A DNA stretch of 64,000 nucleotides, from contig NC_073746.1 in NCBI RefSeq assembly GCF_029784135.1, positions 71,342,042-71,406,041 of the forward strand, read 5' to 3'. The first letter of the stretch is position 1. Each line of letters begins with the position of its first letter. Source of the DNA: Toxorhynchites rutilus septentrionalis. Taxonomy: Eukaryota; Arthropoda; Insecta; Diptera; Culicidae. Both the position numbers and the translations under genes were made by a program. This document shows positions 33,881 through 46,432 of the stretch, piece by piece. The notes under the pieces were generated by a model that saw nothing but the letters and a program-made list of their open reading frames with translations, was not told the origin of the DNA and made no database searches.

Positions 33881-35815
33881 TACGAGGGGCTATTCTTTTC
33901 CCTTTTTTTCATTTCTGTCTGCCTGTTCGGGCTCCATGAGACTGCCGAACATCAGAAATAGGTTAAAAGCTTTGTTATTGCACAAATCCCTCGCGCACAA
34001 CGTACCAACGATTGAATTTATTAAAAACTAATAATAAACCTTTTAAGATCAAATTAATCGATGTATGTTTATCTCATCCGATGGTCGTGTTTTGCTCCGC
34101 CCCCTCCCTTCGTTCGGGGGCATCCCTCGTTAAGAGACGGCCGAATCGATACGGACGGACACGCGAGCGAAGCGAGCATAGATCTAGATCCCCTTTTTCC
34201 CATTACCACCTCGTGATCATCGATCCTCTTCAGATTTCACTTCCTCCTTCACCACCATTGAAGGGGGGAAAAGCAAGCGAGAGCGACGGAGGGAGAGGGT
34301 AAATTATAGATTTTTACGTGTACGTGAATAATACGCATACGCGGCGGAACGCGGGTCAACAGCCATTACCACCGAGCTAATCCCACGATGGGCCAAAGCT
34401 CAAAACGCGGCAAAGGGAAAAAGCTTTTAGCGAACATGTAATACACAGCATAACAACACACAATACACGAACGAAGCTGCAATCGGGCGCGCTTTCCCAG
34501 TGCGCCCATCTCCGGGAATGGGTTGAGAATTGTTACAATTTTGTACTCGATAGTGGCTTTCCTCCTGATCCTCCTCTCTTCCACTCGTCGCGTACAGCAT
34601 CATCTCGAATGGGAGGAGAGGATGTCGGTAATGCAAACTCCACTTCAAAAGATCGTTGGAAAATCGGTTCAGAGTGGGGTTCTCTGCTAGTCATGGTTTT
34701 TTTTTATTCAAAGAGTAAATATGCCAACATACGTTACCGATAAGCCCGTGCAAAAAATAAACCAGCTGGCGAATTAATCATTCGCTGAAACCGCAGAAAA
34801 ACAAACCGACTGCCAATCAGTTGTATTTTCCATTACTAATCACATTGGACAATTTGCTTCCCGGCCGATGGATAAAATACGCTCGATGTGGCGATGATTT
34901 TCGCTACCATATGCGTGTTTGTTATTATAATTATTATTATTTCAGAACGCACGTTTTCGCGAACTGGGTCACAGATTATGGCCACGAAAGCAGCAGCGGC
35001 AGCAATTGCAATCCATTCGCGCGCGCGTCAACATCAATTTTGATTGTGTGTGCGATACTAAAACTGGTCAACCCAAAGTAATCGTACCTCCCCCCGACAG
35101 GGCAGTGTGTGGTTTAGAGAGCAATTTGCACTACATATGACTGCCATAACCCGGCACCAGCACCACCCATCGCCCCCCTATCGGAATGTTTCGCGCCAAC
35201 GGTTGAGGCGGTGAGTGACCACGCGAGAGGTTAGCGATGTGTGAACATTTTGCACTAAATCGATTGACCTGGCCAAGTGGAGAGAGTGTAAGTGGAGGGG
35301 TGAGAGGGTGAAACGATTAGTCACCACGAAAAAGTCGGATGCGAACATTTACATGCATGTCCGGATGCTGTATTGTGTGTATTTTCCGGTTGAATTGGAA
35401 ACAATGCTATCCTGGGCTGGAAACAGCAGTTCCCATGTAGAGATCTTAATGACTGCTAAAATAAACAGAGGCCAACATGATGAAGTGAGAGCGCAAAAAT
35501 GGGTAATAATCATAGGAAGTGAAACAAATCAATGACTTTATGGTCCAAGCTGAAAGCATAGAAATATGAGATGGGAGCGCGCGCGCAATGACGAACGGCG
35601 GAAGCAAAGCCCCTGAGCGCTCCGGAGAAATCGGAAGCCGCCGATTTGGGTCGAGTTTCAATAACTGTATCAATCGACGTTTGCAGTTCGAAATATAGCG
35701 TTTGTCTTGTGACTTAAACTCGTTCCGATGGCTGGTTATGAGTAAAGCTTCAGATTGGTGGGTTTGATGTTATGGTAGAGCGACTCCATTAGAATTCGAA
35801 GTTCGATTTTTATAT
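33881..35815. other. GC-richer single-copy island, no gene recognised
   Basis: Balanced composition, no repeat match and many short overlapping frames without domains. It has the look of conserved noncoding or UTR sequence of a nearby gene. No individual site can be supported from one sequence. Confidence 0.35.
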
Positions 35816-36137
35816 ATTTTTTTTGATTGACTCAAATTTTGCAAACGCATTCTTCATGACCAAAAAGAACAATTTGCATCATCGGATCTCCATTTTGACT
35901 CTAGCCTTACTTATGTGAAGGGCCGAAACAGAAATTGCTTGATAGTTTTCAAAAAAAATATAACTCAGAAACGGTTGGTCTGATTGATTTGGTGTCCTCC
36001 GCAATGTTTTAGATTATTATTGGGGCTATATTAGAGATGGGCAAAAAGATTAATTTCAGTGAGCGACTCAGAGCCGTGCACTCAATGAAAAGAGCCGGCT
36101 CATTTGAGCGGCTCGACGGCTCTTTTCAAGAAGCGGT

Positions 36138-36474
36138 TTATTCGGATATGTAAAGAATGGAAGACGTGAATAATAAGGGTTCTTTCCACCGAAGCGAAAG
36201 GTCGCTTATTCTCAACAATTGCGGCACCGCTAAATATTTATCTACAATAGGTATTGCAACAGCTTCTGGATCATGTGAGGATTGAAGATTGCCAACCAAT
36301 GCATCAAACTCATCCCATACAGATGACCGCGTTTCATCACCAACGATTTGTGGTGGTTTCGTAGGCGTGGATGTCCTTTTTAGCGACCTTATCAACGACT
36401 GGTGTGCATTGTTGTACTTTCTGTTATCCCCAAAAACTTGCTGCTTGGAACGAGGATTTAGCAGTATTCATTAG
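36138..36474 (-). pseudogene. hAT transposase C-terminal fragment
   Basis: In the minus frame, LNPRSKQQVFGDNRKY (the LDPR.K.. block common to hAT transposases) is followed about 35 residues later by SSVWDEFDALVG, then VDKYLAVPQLLRISDLSLRW, which resembles the start of the hAT dimerisation region. A TGA lies just upstream in frame and the usual WW..., LA... tail is missing. The DDE catalytic core is absent. Confidence 0.75.
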
Positions 36475-36764
36475 GCTACTAATTCGTCTGACTAAAGATC
36501 AGCAAATCGCTTTATCAGCTCCGAAATCAATTCATTACATAGAATGTTGAACATGTCGAATCATCACAACAGTTTTCGACACAGTCTTCTCCTCGTTTTA
36601 TATCCCACACCTTTTTGAATAATTTTTTTTTCTTACTTAATTTTTTTCGGAATGATGTACTGCATTATGTTAGTCAAACCATTTTATTCGATAACCATGT
36701 GCAGGAGTGGCACGAAAAAAAATTGATCATCTTGAAGTTGGATTTATCATAAAAAAACCATTTT

Positions 36765-37110
36765 GTAACGACCTTCATCTTGGATTTCCATTTTTCATCA
36801 ATAACTGTGTTCTACTAGTCAAGTCCTTTCACTGATACTCATATGATGGTATTTTGCGAAGATATGTAGCCTTCCATTTTGAAACGGCTTCCATTTTGAA
36901 TTTGCATTTTTCATAAATAACTCTGTTCTACTGGTCAAGCCAGGCATTTGATACCCATATTGATGAGGTTTTGCCAAAATATGTAGTCTGTCATTTTGTA
37001 ACGGCTGCCATCTTGGATTTCCGTTTTTCATGAATAACTGTGTTCTACTAGTCAAGTCCTTTCATTAGATACCCATATTGATGGGGGGTTTGACAAAATA
37101 TGTAGTCCGC
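36765..37110 (+). repeat. Minisatellite of about 120 bp, three units, inside the hAT
   Basis: Three degenerate direct copies of a unit contain ttttgtaacgg..., ccatcttggatttcc, tttttcat.aataactgtgtt, ctactagtcaagtcctttca and gatacccatattgat. Internal minisatellites are common in deleted hAT derivatives. Confidence 0.8.
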
Positions 37111-37714
37111 CAAAATTTACTAACATACAAACAGGACAAGCTAAATAAAATCGTTTGAAAATTCATTTCTCAGCGCTCTGCCATCTCTAGGCTATATAGA
37201 AAAAGCATGCACTGTTGAAAAAGTTTTATTCTTATTTTATTTCGAAAATAACTCTTAAAACTCAATTTTACAAAAAAAATAATGGTGATGGAAAAATAAT
37301 GGACAAAAAAGTTATAATTTTTTTTGTAAAGTTGGATTTTTGAAAACTGTTGAAATGATTGTTAGAAATATTATTTGACCCGATTTTATGAAAGTACGTA
37401 CGATTTGCAAGAAAAAAAAACGTGGACGGCAAAATTTTCTAATTGCTACCGTTCCCGAGATACAGTGATTTTAAAATAAAATTTAACTTTCGGTCGTTTT
37501 CGAATGTTTTTCGAGTTTATTCAAATAAGAAAATTATTTTTCCGGAAAGTATTTTATATCTAGTTATTATACAATGATAAAGAGTCGCATTTCATTACAG
37601 ATCTCTTTCTGATTCATAAAACCTATATTTTTTTATTATCATTAGCTTCTATTTTATCTTCGGAAACAGAAATAAATGAAAGATATTTTTGTGTTCCTTG
37701 GATAGATATACATT

Positions 37715-38625
37715 AAGGTGCCAATGAAAATGGTCATCTCTAATTTCAAAAAGTTACCTCATAAAAAATGTTCACCATCTCGAAAAAACACCCTATGTCG
37801 AATTTCAGCTCAATCGGGCTTAAGGGAGAGTGGCGCAAAGCGGTCAAAGTTTGAGTTTTTTGAAAATCGAAAAAAAAATCCTCCCCCCTTGGAAATCAGG
37901 GTTTTCGAAAAAAAAATTGTGATGCCAAATGTATTAAAATTGCATGAAACGTCGAGATCTAGTGGCATATCGAAAAAAAAAAATTGTCAAAAATCGGCAT
38001 ACTGGGTTTTTTTTTTGGAGTACGACACGAAAAGTGTGGTTTTGGGTGCCAATAAAAATACTTACTACGAAATGTTGATTTGCACGATAATATACCCTAT
38101 GCAAAATATTAGCTCATTCGGACTTCATTTACTGGTGTCGCAGACGTTAAAATTGGAGTTTTTTGAAAACCGAAAAATCACCGGAAAAATTGATGCCAAA
38201 TGTCTTAAAACTGCATTACTTGTCGAGATTTTCAGTTATCTCAATTTTTTTTTTGTCAAAAATCGGTATTCTAGGACTTTTTGGAGTACGAAACGAAAAG
38301 TATAGTTTTGGGTGCCAATAAAAATAGTTATCTCAATTTTTCATTCGTAACTTCTACTTACTACGAGATGACACTAGATCTCGACGTTTCATACAATTTT
38401 AAGCCGTTTGGCATCAACATTTTTTGTTTCGAAAACCCCGATTTCCTTTACTCCCCCCTTGAGTGATTTTTCGATTTTCATAAAACTGAAACTTTGACCG
38501 TTTTGCGCCACTCTCCCTTAAGTCCGATTGAGCTGAAATTCGGCATAGGGTGTTTTTTCGAGGTAGTGAACATTTTGTATAGGGTAACTTTTAGAAATTT
38601 TAGGGTCGATTTTTTCCCATCATTC
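37715..38625. repeat. Foldback repeat, arms about 300 bp
   Basis: The left arm (37715-38015) has aaaaagttacc, acaccctatgtcgaatttca and gcttaagggagagtggcgca. The right arm (38330-38625) has the same in reverse: tgcgccactctcccttaagt, gaaattcggcatagggtgtt and gggtaactttt. The central part repeats gttttgggtgccaataaaaa twice (38038 and 38301). The frame at 37718-38305 crosses the arm and is not a gene. A diverged fragment of the arm lies at about 52820-53000. Confidence 0.75.
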
Positions 38626-38635
38626 ATTGGCAGTA

Positions 38636-38908
38636 GACGGCGCCAGTGGTTGTATGGTTAGCGTAACAGCCTCACAATCCGATCGGCCTGGGTTCAATCC
38701 CAGCTGGCGTCGTTGGGATTTTCTGAGGCGAAAAATCTCTGGTTACGTCTTCCTTCGGAGCGGAAGTAAAAGAAGTTGGCCCGGCTCATGAGTTGTTGAG
38801 TCTGATAGGTAGGAACAGGTGGAGTCGCCTCCCTGATTGATGTCGGTGATTGGCACTAAAGTGGCGGAAATAGGCCGACGAAAAATAAGCGAAGATAAAA
38901 AAAAAAAA
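38636..38908 (+). mobile_element. tRNA-derived SINE with 10-bp target duplication
   Basis: A tRNA-like head carries box A (tggttgtatggttagcgtaa) and box B (gggttcaatcccagc). A unique body and an A-rich 3' tail follow. The target duplication ATTGGCAGTA flanks it at 38626-38635 and 38909-38918. It is nonautonomous and expected to be transcribed by RNA polymerase III and mobilised by a LINE. It resembles mosquito tRNA-SINEs such as Feilai, but I do not assign a name. Confidence 0.88.
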
Positions 38909-39267
38909 ATTGGCAGTAAAACGTTGTGGGTGTAAAGACATTGGTCATTTAAGCTACTTTGCATGCTTGAAATCATCCAAAAAGAATTAGACTAGTTTTT
39001 GAAAAGAGCAAAAAAAATTTTTTTTTTACAAACATTTACAAAAATTTAGTTTTTTAAACTATAATACCACAAAATTTTGGACAAATGTAATGTAGGAAAT
39101 TGTTTCAATTTCATTTAATTTATTTAAAAAAAAATAGTTTTTTTAAAGAAAATTTACAAAAAAAATTGCGCTGAAAAAAAAAGATTTTAAAAATTTAAAT
39201 TTCTTTTTTCACAATACGTATTTTATTAAATACTTAAAAAAAATATGTGAATAGCCCTTAAAATTTC

Positions 39268-39757
39268 CAACAAGTCACTCATAATTCGGAAGATGGGCTC
39301 TTTTACAGAGTTTTTTTTTCTAAAAAACAACTTTTTCATGTTTTCTTTGAAAAAAATACTATTAAACCTAATTTTGTTTAAAGTCACGATAGCGATATAG
39401 AATATTCGACAAAGTTTTAGATCTTTTCAAAATATTAAGTTTTGTCGTAGACGTTAACTTTCTATCTTTTATAGTTTATGGAATACATGGCATTTTTGTA
39501 TGGAGACTCCTGAAAAAGTAATGTTCCACTCGTAACATTTTTATGTGTGAATTCTCGCGTTTGACATGTTCTTGGCATGTTTATAAATAGAGAAAAGTTT
39601 TCGGAACATGTAAATCGTGATAATTATAAATACATGAAAATGTTAATGTTTAACCATTAATAGTAATCTTTCAAAAAAAAAAAAAAAGTTATTGATAAAC
39701 TTCTTTCCCAGTAAATGTGCCCATCTTCCGATGTATGGGTAACTTGTTGGAAACTGT
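39268..39757. repeat. Inverted repeat pair around an AT-rich core
   Basis: The pair tccaacaagtcactcataat plus tcggaagatgggc on the left (39268-39300) is matched by its inverse gcccatcttccga...cttgttgga on the right (39717-39753). It is probably another small foldback or MITE. The core is poly-A/T with no ORF. Confidence 0.5.
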
Positions 39758-41585
39758 AAGCTATTTATTTGTATATTTTCAGAATTTAAAAAAAAGTTTT
39801 TGAGAAAAATGAATTTTAATATTCATAATATTGTTTTCATGATTTTTTTTATTGTTTGATATTTTTCTATGAAAACACGAATATTCCTACTATTCGTTCT
39901 CCTATTCCTACATTTCAGCCGGCCGCTGACCGGCCCCTTACGTTTTTTTTTAATGTCACAACTTTTATTATCAAATTACAACTTTTAAAAATTACGATTG
40001 ATTTTTTTTTAAACAGGCGTATTTAAAATCATTGATCTTTCCATCAATAACTTTTAACTCAAAATTCCGATATCTGTTTAAAATATGATGTTTGACAAAG
40101 TTGCTGGAAAATTGATGACTGATTTAGGAAATATAACATTTTTTAATGTTCTGTTAAAAAATCTTATTCAACAATTGATTTTAATATTTAAAACCTTTAT
40201 ATTGTATATTATCAAATATCATATTTTAATCAGAAATATGGATTTTAAGTTACGATTTTGTAAAAGAAATATCAATGAATTTGAATACGCCCTTTTAAAA
40301 GCCAGTCATAATTAAATTCGACCAGATGATAACAAGAATTGCGGTTTTGGTTAGCTTCAATCATGTGTACCAAGTTTCAACAAAATCGAAGTGGGTCACC
40401 GCGAAATTTGCTGTTGATTTGGCGCGGAATAGCTAAAAATCTAAAAAATTTCATCCGTTTTCAAAAATGGCGCCCTCAACATCGAATTTTCATCCACATA
40501 TTCTGCAAGTCACACATGCTTAGATTGAACTCACTGTTTTGTCATCAATTCTGATAAAAACAAAATCTGGGGAGCACGTTTTGGATATACGTTCTGAATG
40601 AAAAAGATGGGATAACATTAAACGAAGAGATCTCGCCACAGATGCTTCATTAATTATGAACAGTTTGAACAGTTTGTATCTATGAACATGTGGTTAGAGG
40701 AGATGAAAAAAACAAGAGAGTACGCTTCCTATGACACGATCCACAGAAGCGGCGCGAGGAAAAATACATTCACTTGCAAGATGCTGTCATGAGCAACGCC
40801 CACACAGCCTATGCTATTGCCAGGCCGAAATACAATCGGTATGACAGTACGTGTGTTCAAACAAAAAATAAATTAACTTTAACACGTTGAGCCCCGAATT
40901 ATTTTTGCCTCGTTGTTCCATTCATCCCGCATCAAGATCTTTTTTACTCAACGTGTTAATGAACCTCATTACAATATTACACGGTTGAATGGCATTTTTT
41001 TTTTTGAATTGAATGGGTTACCTCAAACAAATATTTTGGTTTGATTAATCGCCAAAATACGCTTGAGAAAATCGATAGTGTAATTTCCTCGAATTCCAGA
41101 TCCATCTACATATCAACTACTCACCCTTATTCTGAAGTTCGATCGAGTCAGAATTGTCCGAACGGATCGCTTTTTTACTTCTGTAATCCGTTCGATAATG
41201 ATTAGAAACATTTCAAAAATTTTCTAAAAATCCAACTTTTTGTCCATTATTTTTGCATATCAACATATCAAGAAATGAAAAATGCATTTTTTGATAAAAT
41301 TTAAGTGTTACTTTCGATATAAAATAGGAATGAAAAAAATAATTTTACAGTAAATATTTTCTCCACATAGTCTCTTTTAATAACCTAAACCATTGTGGAA
41401 GACATCAAGTCAGTTGGACTAACCGTTTCTGAGTTATATTTTTTTTAAATCTTTCTAGCAATCTTTGCTTAGGCACTTCTCAGAGGTAAGACCAGAATTA
41501 AAATGGAAAACCAATGATGCAAATTTTTCAACAAGAATTGTCAATGTCAATACGAATGCGTTTGCAAAAACTCAATCAAAAAATG

Positions 41586-43200
41586 CATAATGCATAATAA
41601 AATTTATGAAAAAATCGTCATTTGCGGTGGATCAGATTAGCATTTGTTCAACCGATGCTGCTCAGAACCAGACCACCGTTCCAATTGATCACCTCCTACT
41701 TAATCTGATTAAGTATATCAAGCGTGTTGAACTGCTATCGGTTAACCGAGGCGCACCAAGGAAAGAAGTGTACCACTTTAACTACCAACCGTGAGAGCGC
41801 CATGATTTCGCAATTTCAATTTAATTAATAGATTCCCCATCATAAATTATGAAAACTAATTAATATCCATTAAAAACTCAGCTCGCTGCTTGACACATCA
41901 CTTTACCACCCCCCCCCCCCCCCCCCCGCACCAACATCCAAAAGGGCAGTTTTTATGCAAACGGGGTGGCGATATGGTAACGGGGAGACGTGAAGTGGAC
42001 CGAATACTCGATTGAGTGTAAATGGTGAGAATAAGTATCGATAGCGTGGAGGTTTTAAAATCGAAACTGGTCGCGTGTGTGACTAAAGGAGAACACAGCG
42101 AAGCAAAAAAAAATGGAAAGCGAAACTGATCCGCTGCAGCAGCGGCATCAATGTATGCCGTAAACACAACTTTGCCGTGATTTTATTTCGCGGACCTCGG
42201 AAGCGAATGGCAGCTGCGCGCGCGTACGGTGGGAAAAGCTGTTGCTAAACACTAAATCAATGTTTTCATCTTGAACGTCGTGTCCCTTCGCTTGTTGTTG
42301 CTGATGTCCACCATAAGAATCCAGCATACAAAAAAACGACGTATCGCTGGCGAAAGGATTTTCTGCATCGTGCCGATATTATGTGTGAACATAATGGCAG
42401 CCTTCGCGGTGTGGTCGAGTAGCCCAGCAGCAACCGCGCATCCAGGAAGCATCAATTCCCGTCCCGTTCCCTCGTTCCGTTCTGACGAGGCGCATCTTTT
42501 TATCGATCTGACATCGTTATTGTCGCGTTGTGGTGGCGACTGAGCGGTCGGAAGCCGACCATCGCTGGGAGAGAGGAGCGACGCCCACTTTGGGCGGTAG
42601 CCATTAAGTTAATAAATATTAAATTAATAATCACACATCACGGCTGCTAATATGAGAGAGGTGGTACGTCATTTAGTGGCGTCGTGTGTGCGGCTGCTCC
42701 CTGAACCGAGTGGAGGTGCCTTTATTTTGCAATTATACCGATCCTTTCACTGCTAACGATGCGGAGCCATCGAGGTTGGTTCCGTCGTGTGAGGCTGTAT
42801 CATGAGGTAGATCTTGATAGTATATAAGACGAGGATGCCAATTTGGATCAATTTCAGATGGGTCGTCCAGCGGTCTCACGTACATCCATCATCGGTGATG
42901 GAGAAAGAAGCAGAGCAAGAGTTTATCTTGACCGAAGAATCACAGTCATTAACGTGATGTGTATTCTCTGTCCGAACGCGTTTATGTCTTCTTTACGTCA
43001 AACTTAGGAGCTACACGATAGAGAAATTGGATGGGAATCAGTTTTTGATTGATTCCGCGTCAATTCGCCTGACAAACACAAAGTCACTTCCGGTATCGAC
43101 GAAATTATAATTCCGAAAAATTCTGAACTTGTAGAACATTACCAGAAAATAAGTTCTGCATGTTTAGTTGACGGAAGAACACTATACCAAGCTTCAATTT
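41586..43200. other. GC-richer single-copy island with poly-C run, no gene recognised
   Basis: A run of 19 C lies at 41909-41927. The frame at 42271-42543 encodes a hydrophobic, serine-rich peptide but starts at a non-ATG codon and matches nothing I know. The overlapping opposite-strand frame suggests chance. It may be regulatory sequence. Confidence 0.35.
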
Positions 43201-44640
43201 TCAGTCATTCCATGCCAAACCGGTATATTAATTCTCAGATTTTCGTGAAAATTGTTAGTTTTGTTCCTTATCGTAAAATATTAGATAGTTTTTTTTTTCT
43301 GATCAGGGTGCTCATTTCCATTTTATGGTAGCCAGAAAAATTAATTTTTCCTCTTTTTTCCATATTTTTTTTTAAATTTATAAATTTTGAATTACTGGAC
43401 CGATTCAGATCATCGACATATTAAATTGAAGCAAATTAATGGAACGAAAAAAACACTTATCTGATTTTTGGATATGTAATGTAAAAAAAATCATCTAGCG
43501 TGCACCATAGAAACTATAAAAAAACAAATACAATTAATAATAACGAAAATTAAATCCGATTTTTTTTTGCGAATCTAATATTATTTCCAGTGTTTGCCAA
43601 ATGATCCACTCATTGAAAAAATCGCTTTCGTTCGTTCAAATATGATCTTTCAGGAAACATTTCCCCCAGCGGTATTCTTTTGTAGTTATGTATTGCAAAT
43701 CACGACACAAAAGAGAACGAGACAACTCTGCATCGGCTCGCACTTTATTGCACACCAGCATGCAAGCAAAGCTATCATATACACTTTTGGTCAGAAAGCT
43801 TATTTTCTTCTTTGCCTCTAACATATGCATATCGACCTCTCCATGCATCATGAAACAGCAGGATCGTACGGACCACGCAAAGCGAAAGATTCATATTCAG
43901 CTAATGTAGCAGATCCTGATTTTTAAGTCTCAGAGAGTGCAAACTATATGATTATTTAGCTCGATAGAGGCTAAGGTAGGGTAGTCAGATTATATTTTCC
44001 ATTTTTAACACCGCTATCCCTTGAAATATGTATATTCATATAGACCGCATAGTTTTACTAGCAACACCGCGCCAGTGAGAAGCAAAAACTCTCGCGTTTT
44101 ATCTCTTTTCCCATTCGCTGCTCTCCGCTAATGGTGACTAAATGATGACGTAATTTTTCTTGCATCATTTATTGCTTTGCACTTGTCTGTGCAGTGGGTT
44201 TCGCTATAGTAAAATGGGACGATATATGCGGTTCAAACTTGTATGCAGGCTTCGAAAATGGTATGCGATGTTTGATACAGATCGGATATGGAATCAACAG
44301 TCTTAGTTCCTCTCTCAGTTTAATCACTAAATATTACACAAGTGATTACAGACATTCATACAAGTATCTGAATGATCCTCTCATATTTGGTTATATGTTC
44401 GTGAGAGTTTACTTGCATGACACATTTTGTATCATTCGATTTTGATCGAAATCCAAACACTGATTATTTCAGAGAAGACTAGCTAATCGATTTAAATTTG
44501 TTCATCTGAATCGTTCCAAGCTCCAAGGTTATGAATTTTTGAAAATTTTTTAAAATGAAAAAAATGAAAAAAAAATCTAATATTTCGCAATAAGGAACAA
44601 AACAAACTATTTTCACGAAAATCTGAGAACCGTTGTTTTA
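43201..44640. repeat. Foldback family A, copy 2 with both arms
   Basis: The left arm starts tcagtcattccatgccaaac and runs through ggaccgattcagatcatcga to about 43440. The right arm (about 44470-44640) is the inverse, with ttcatctgaatcgttccaag and tttcacgaaaatctgagaac. The intervening 1 kb is noncoding and different from the other copies. Confidence 0.7.
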
Positions 44641-44710
44641 CTATAGAGCTATTTAATTTTATATTTTCGAAAATGATTTGATCCATCAATTTAGTCAATG
44701 ATTTTGAATA

Positions 44711-45113
44711 CACTTAAGTCGCTTTATACGCAGGGAATACGTGCCGCGTAAATTCCAAAATCCGTGAAAAAATGTAACAAACAGTGAATTAACAGTTTAA
44801 AATGCAATCTATATTCTAACAATTGATTTAGTGTTTTTTTTTTTGCATGCTACAATCGTGATATCTGTTTCTCCTATTATTTCTTAGCCACTAATCAGTG
44901 ATACAATCCAAACTTGTTTCGTGAGAAATTCGCAGCACATTAAATTTGTTTACACTGGCGTCACTTTTCACTGGGTTGATACGTGCCGCGTAAAAAACCA
45001 CGTGAATTTCGAAATCCGCGTGAAAAAAACTCGTAAGATCCGAAATCCGCTGAAAAAAACCGCGTTAATTCCTAAAATCGCGTAAAAGAAGCCACGTAAA
45101 AACGACTTCAGTG
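44711..45113. mobile_element. TA-flanked MITE, 403 bp (CACTTAAGTCG ends)
   Basis: The ends are CACTTAAGTCGCTTTATACG and the inverted form of CACTGAAGTCGTTTTTACGT, both directly flanked by TA. Words such as ccgcgtaaa and ccgcgtgaa recur inside at short spacing. The TA target and ends suggest a Tc1/pogo-type nonautonomous element. Confidence 0.75.
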
Positions 45114-45137
45114 TACATTCTTTGTATATCTGGTCGG

Positions 45138-46110
45138 TGTTAAGTCAGAGGGGACCAAGTCGCAAAATTTAAAATTTTGAGTTATTGATTACATTTGGTT
45201 AAGCATTATGTAAGCTACATACCACATGTATCAGATTTGGAAAATCACGCATACAGCAGGAACAACGGATCGAAATTGTTATGATTGATCAACGAAAATC
45301 CCTCATAGTATGCAGTCAGAGCGGACCATGTACCATTTACCATGGTGAAATGGCTCTATATCATGTGCAGACAGAGTGGACCTTGTGACAATCATTTGTA
45401 TACTGAATTTAAAAAATATCCACGCGCCGAATTCAAACCAACAAAACATTTTCTTGAAGCTAATAGGTACCTTGTCGAAATGTGCTTGAACCCGTTAGTG
45501 TAAAATGTGCACAATCTGAGTATATTAAAGAATAAACTTGGTCCACTCTGACTGAACAGATCAGTGAAAAATGCTGGTCTTCAGAGTGAATAATCGCAAA
45601 ATGTTCTATTTCAGAGTGCGATATAGGCTGTAACGGTGGAATTTTTGTTTTTTGCATTTTTGGGAAGCCTATGCCCTCAGAAATGTTGTCCTAAAAGGAT
45701 TTGTCGATATTTGATTTCGTTGGAAAGTTACAGCCAAAAGTATGAAGTCACCTCAAGTACTGCTGTACGAATTTTAAAACGCGTTTTTCTCGAAACCATG
45801 TTATTTTAACTGGTGGTATCGATATCTCTGGATCTACTCGATCGATTTAGCTGACTTTTTTTTATCAGCATGTAAAAATGAATTATTAATTTATATTCAT
45901 GCCAGCTGTACATGACAGAGACTATTATGCTGAATGCAAACAAATGTTTATGCAGCTTCAAACTCACAACCCTTCTCGCTCTAATTTTCATAGCAGAGTG
46001 GCACACTTTGACTCAAAACTGTTAATTGATTGAGAAATATTTCGAAATTGTTCAGTCATAGTGAACCAAGTCTTCAAAAATGCTTCATTTGATTCAGTCA
46101 GAGTGGACCA
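45138..46110. repeat. Repeat with dispersed CAGTCAGAGTGGACCA words
   Basis: The word gtcagag(t/g/c)ggacca occurs at about 45143, 45315 and 46093, with variants at 45370 (gcagacagagtggacc) and 46058. An inverted copy is at about 45538 (ggtccactctgactga). The intervening sequence is AT-rich and noncoding. They may be subterminal transposase-binding repeats; the true ends are not resolved. Confidence 0.5.
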
Positions 46111-46239
46111 CGTATGAATGGGCAGCCAAATAAGTGCCATTTTTGGCATGATACTTGATGTTTTTTTTTACAATTATCATATGTCAAAGTATTGCCAGAG
46201 AGTAGTTAACTTTTCTGAGAACAATAGAGTAAATAATAC

Positions 46240-46432
46240 GGGGCAAAGGTGCGCACCTAACTGTTGTCGTCCAATAACTCTTGAAATAAATGCAAATAAA
46301 ATTCCGTTTGCCTACCAAATTGTAACTATATATATTACCTTCGAAACGTAGTACAAGCATTTCTCGAGTTGTGTTTATAATTGGACAAATACCTATTTTA
46401 ATACAAAAAGACAAATGCGCACCTTTGCCCCA
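46240..46432. mobile_element. Very short MITE with GGGGCAAAGGTGCGCAC inverted ends
   Basis: The left end is ggggcaaaggtgcgcac and the right end is its inverse gtgcgcacctttgcccc offset by one base (tgcgcacctttgcccc). It is only about 193 bp long. Immediately after it, a further direct copy of the same end (gggggcaaaggtgcgcactt) begins at 46437, as if a second element had lost its other end. Confidence 0.7.

Larger units (their letters stand above)
36032..37189. mobile_element. hAT element, internally deleted, with 8-bp target duplication
   Basis: The ends TAGAGATGGGCA and the inverted TGCCATCTCTA are flanked by a perfect 8-bp duplication, GGCTATAT (36024-36031 and 37190-37197). An 8-bp duplication is diagnostic of hAT-type integration. 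It contains a transposase remnant on the minus strand and a minisatellite of about 120 bp. At 1158 bp it is far shorter than a full hAT and is nonautonomous. It interrupts the left arm of the 35.8-41.6 kb element. Confidence 0.9.
35820..41585. repeat. Large inverted-repeat element with nested insertions
   Basis: The left arm starts near ttttttgattgactcaaattttgcaaacgcattc and the right arm ends with gaatgcgtttgcaaaaactc then aatcaaaaaa. The arms match through atataactcagaaacggttrgtc (35952 and 41430) and, beyond the hAT, through aataatggacaaaaa and gttggatttttgaaaa (37300-37340 and 41220-41260). Each arm is therefore at least 400 bp once insertions are removed. The interior holds further inverted repeats and a SINE. 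A small inverted pair, ggcgtatttaaaatcattgat with atcaatgaatttgaatacgcc, lies at 40015-40036 and 40274-40293. No transposase was seen. Confidence 0.65.

Noticed and set aside
37718..38305. 195-codon open frame on the plus strand
   Set aside because: It spans the left arm and core of a foldback repeat, is rich in Lys/Asn/Phe from AT-rich DNA, and has no domain.
38636..38720. Possible true tRNA gene
   Set aside because: It has box A and box B, but the acceptor stem does not close and it continues into a SINE body with A-tail and target duplication.
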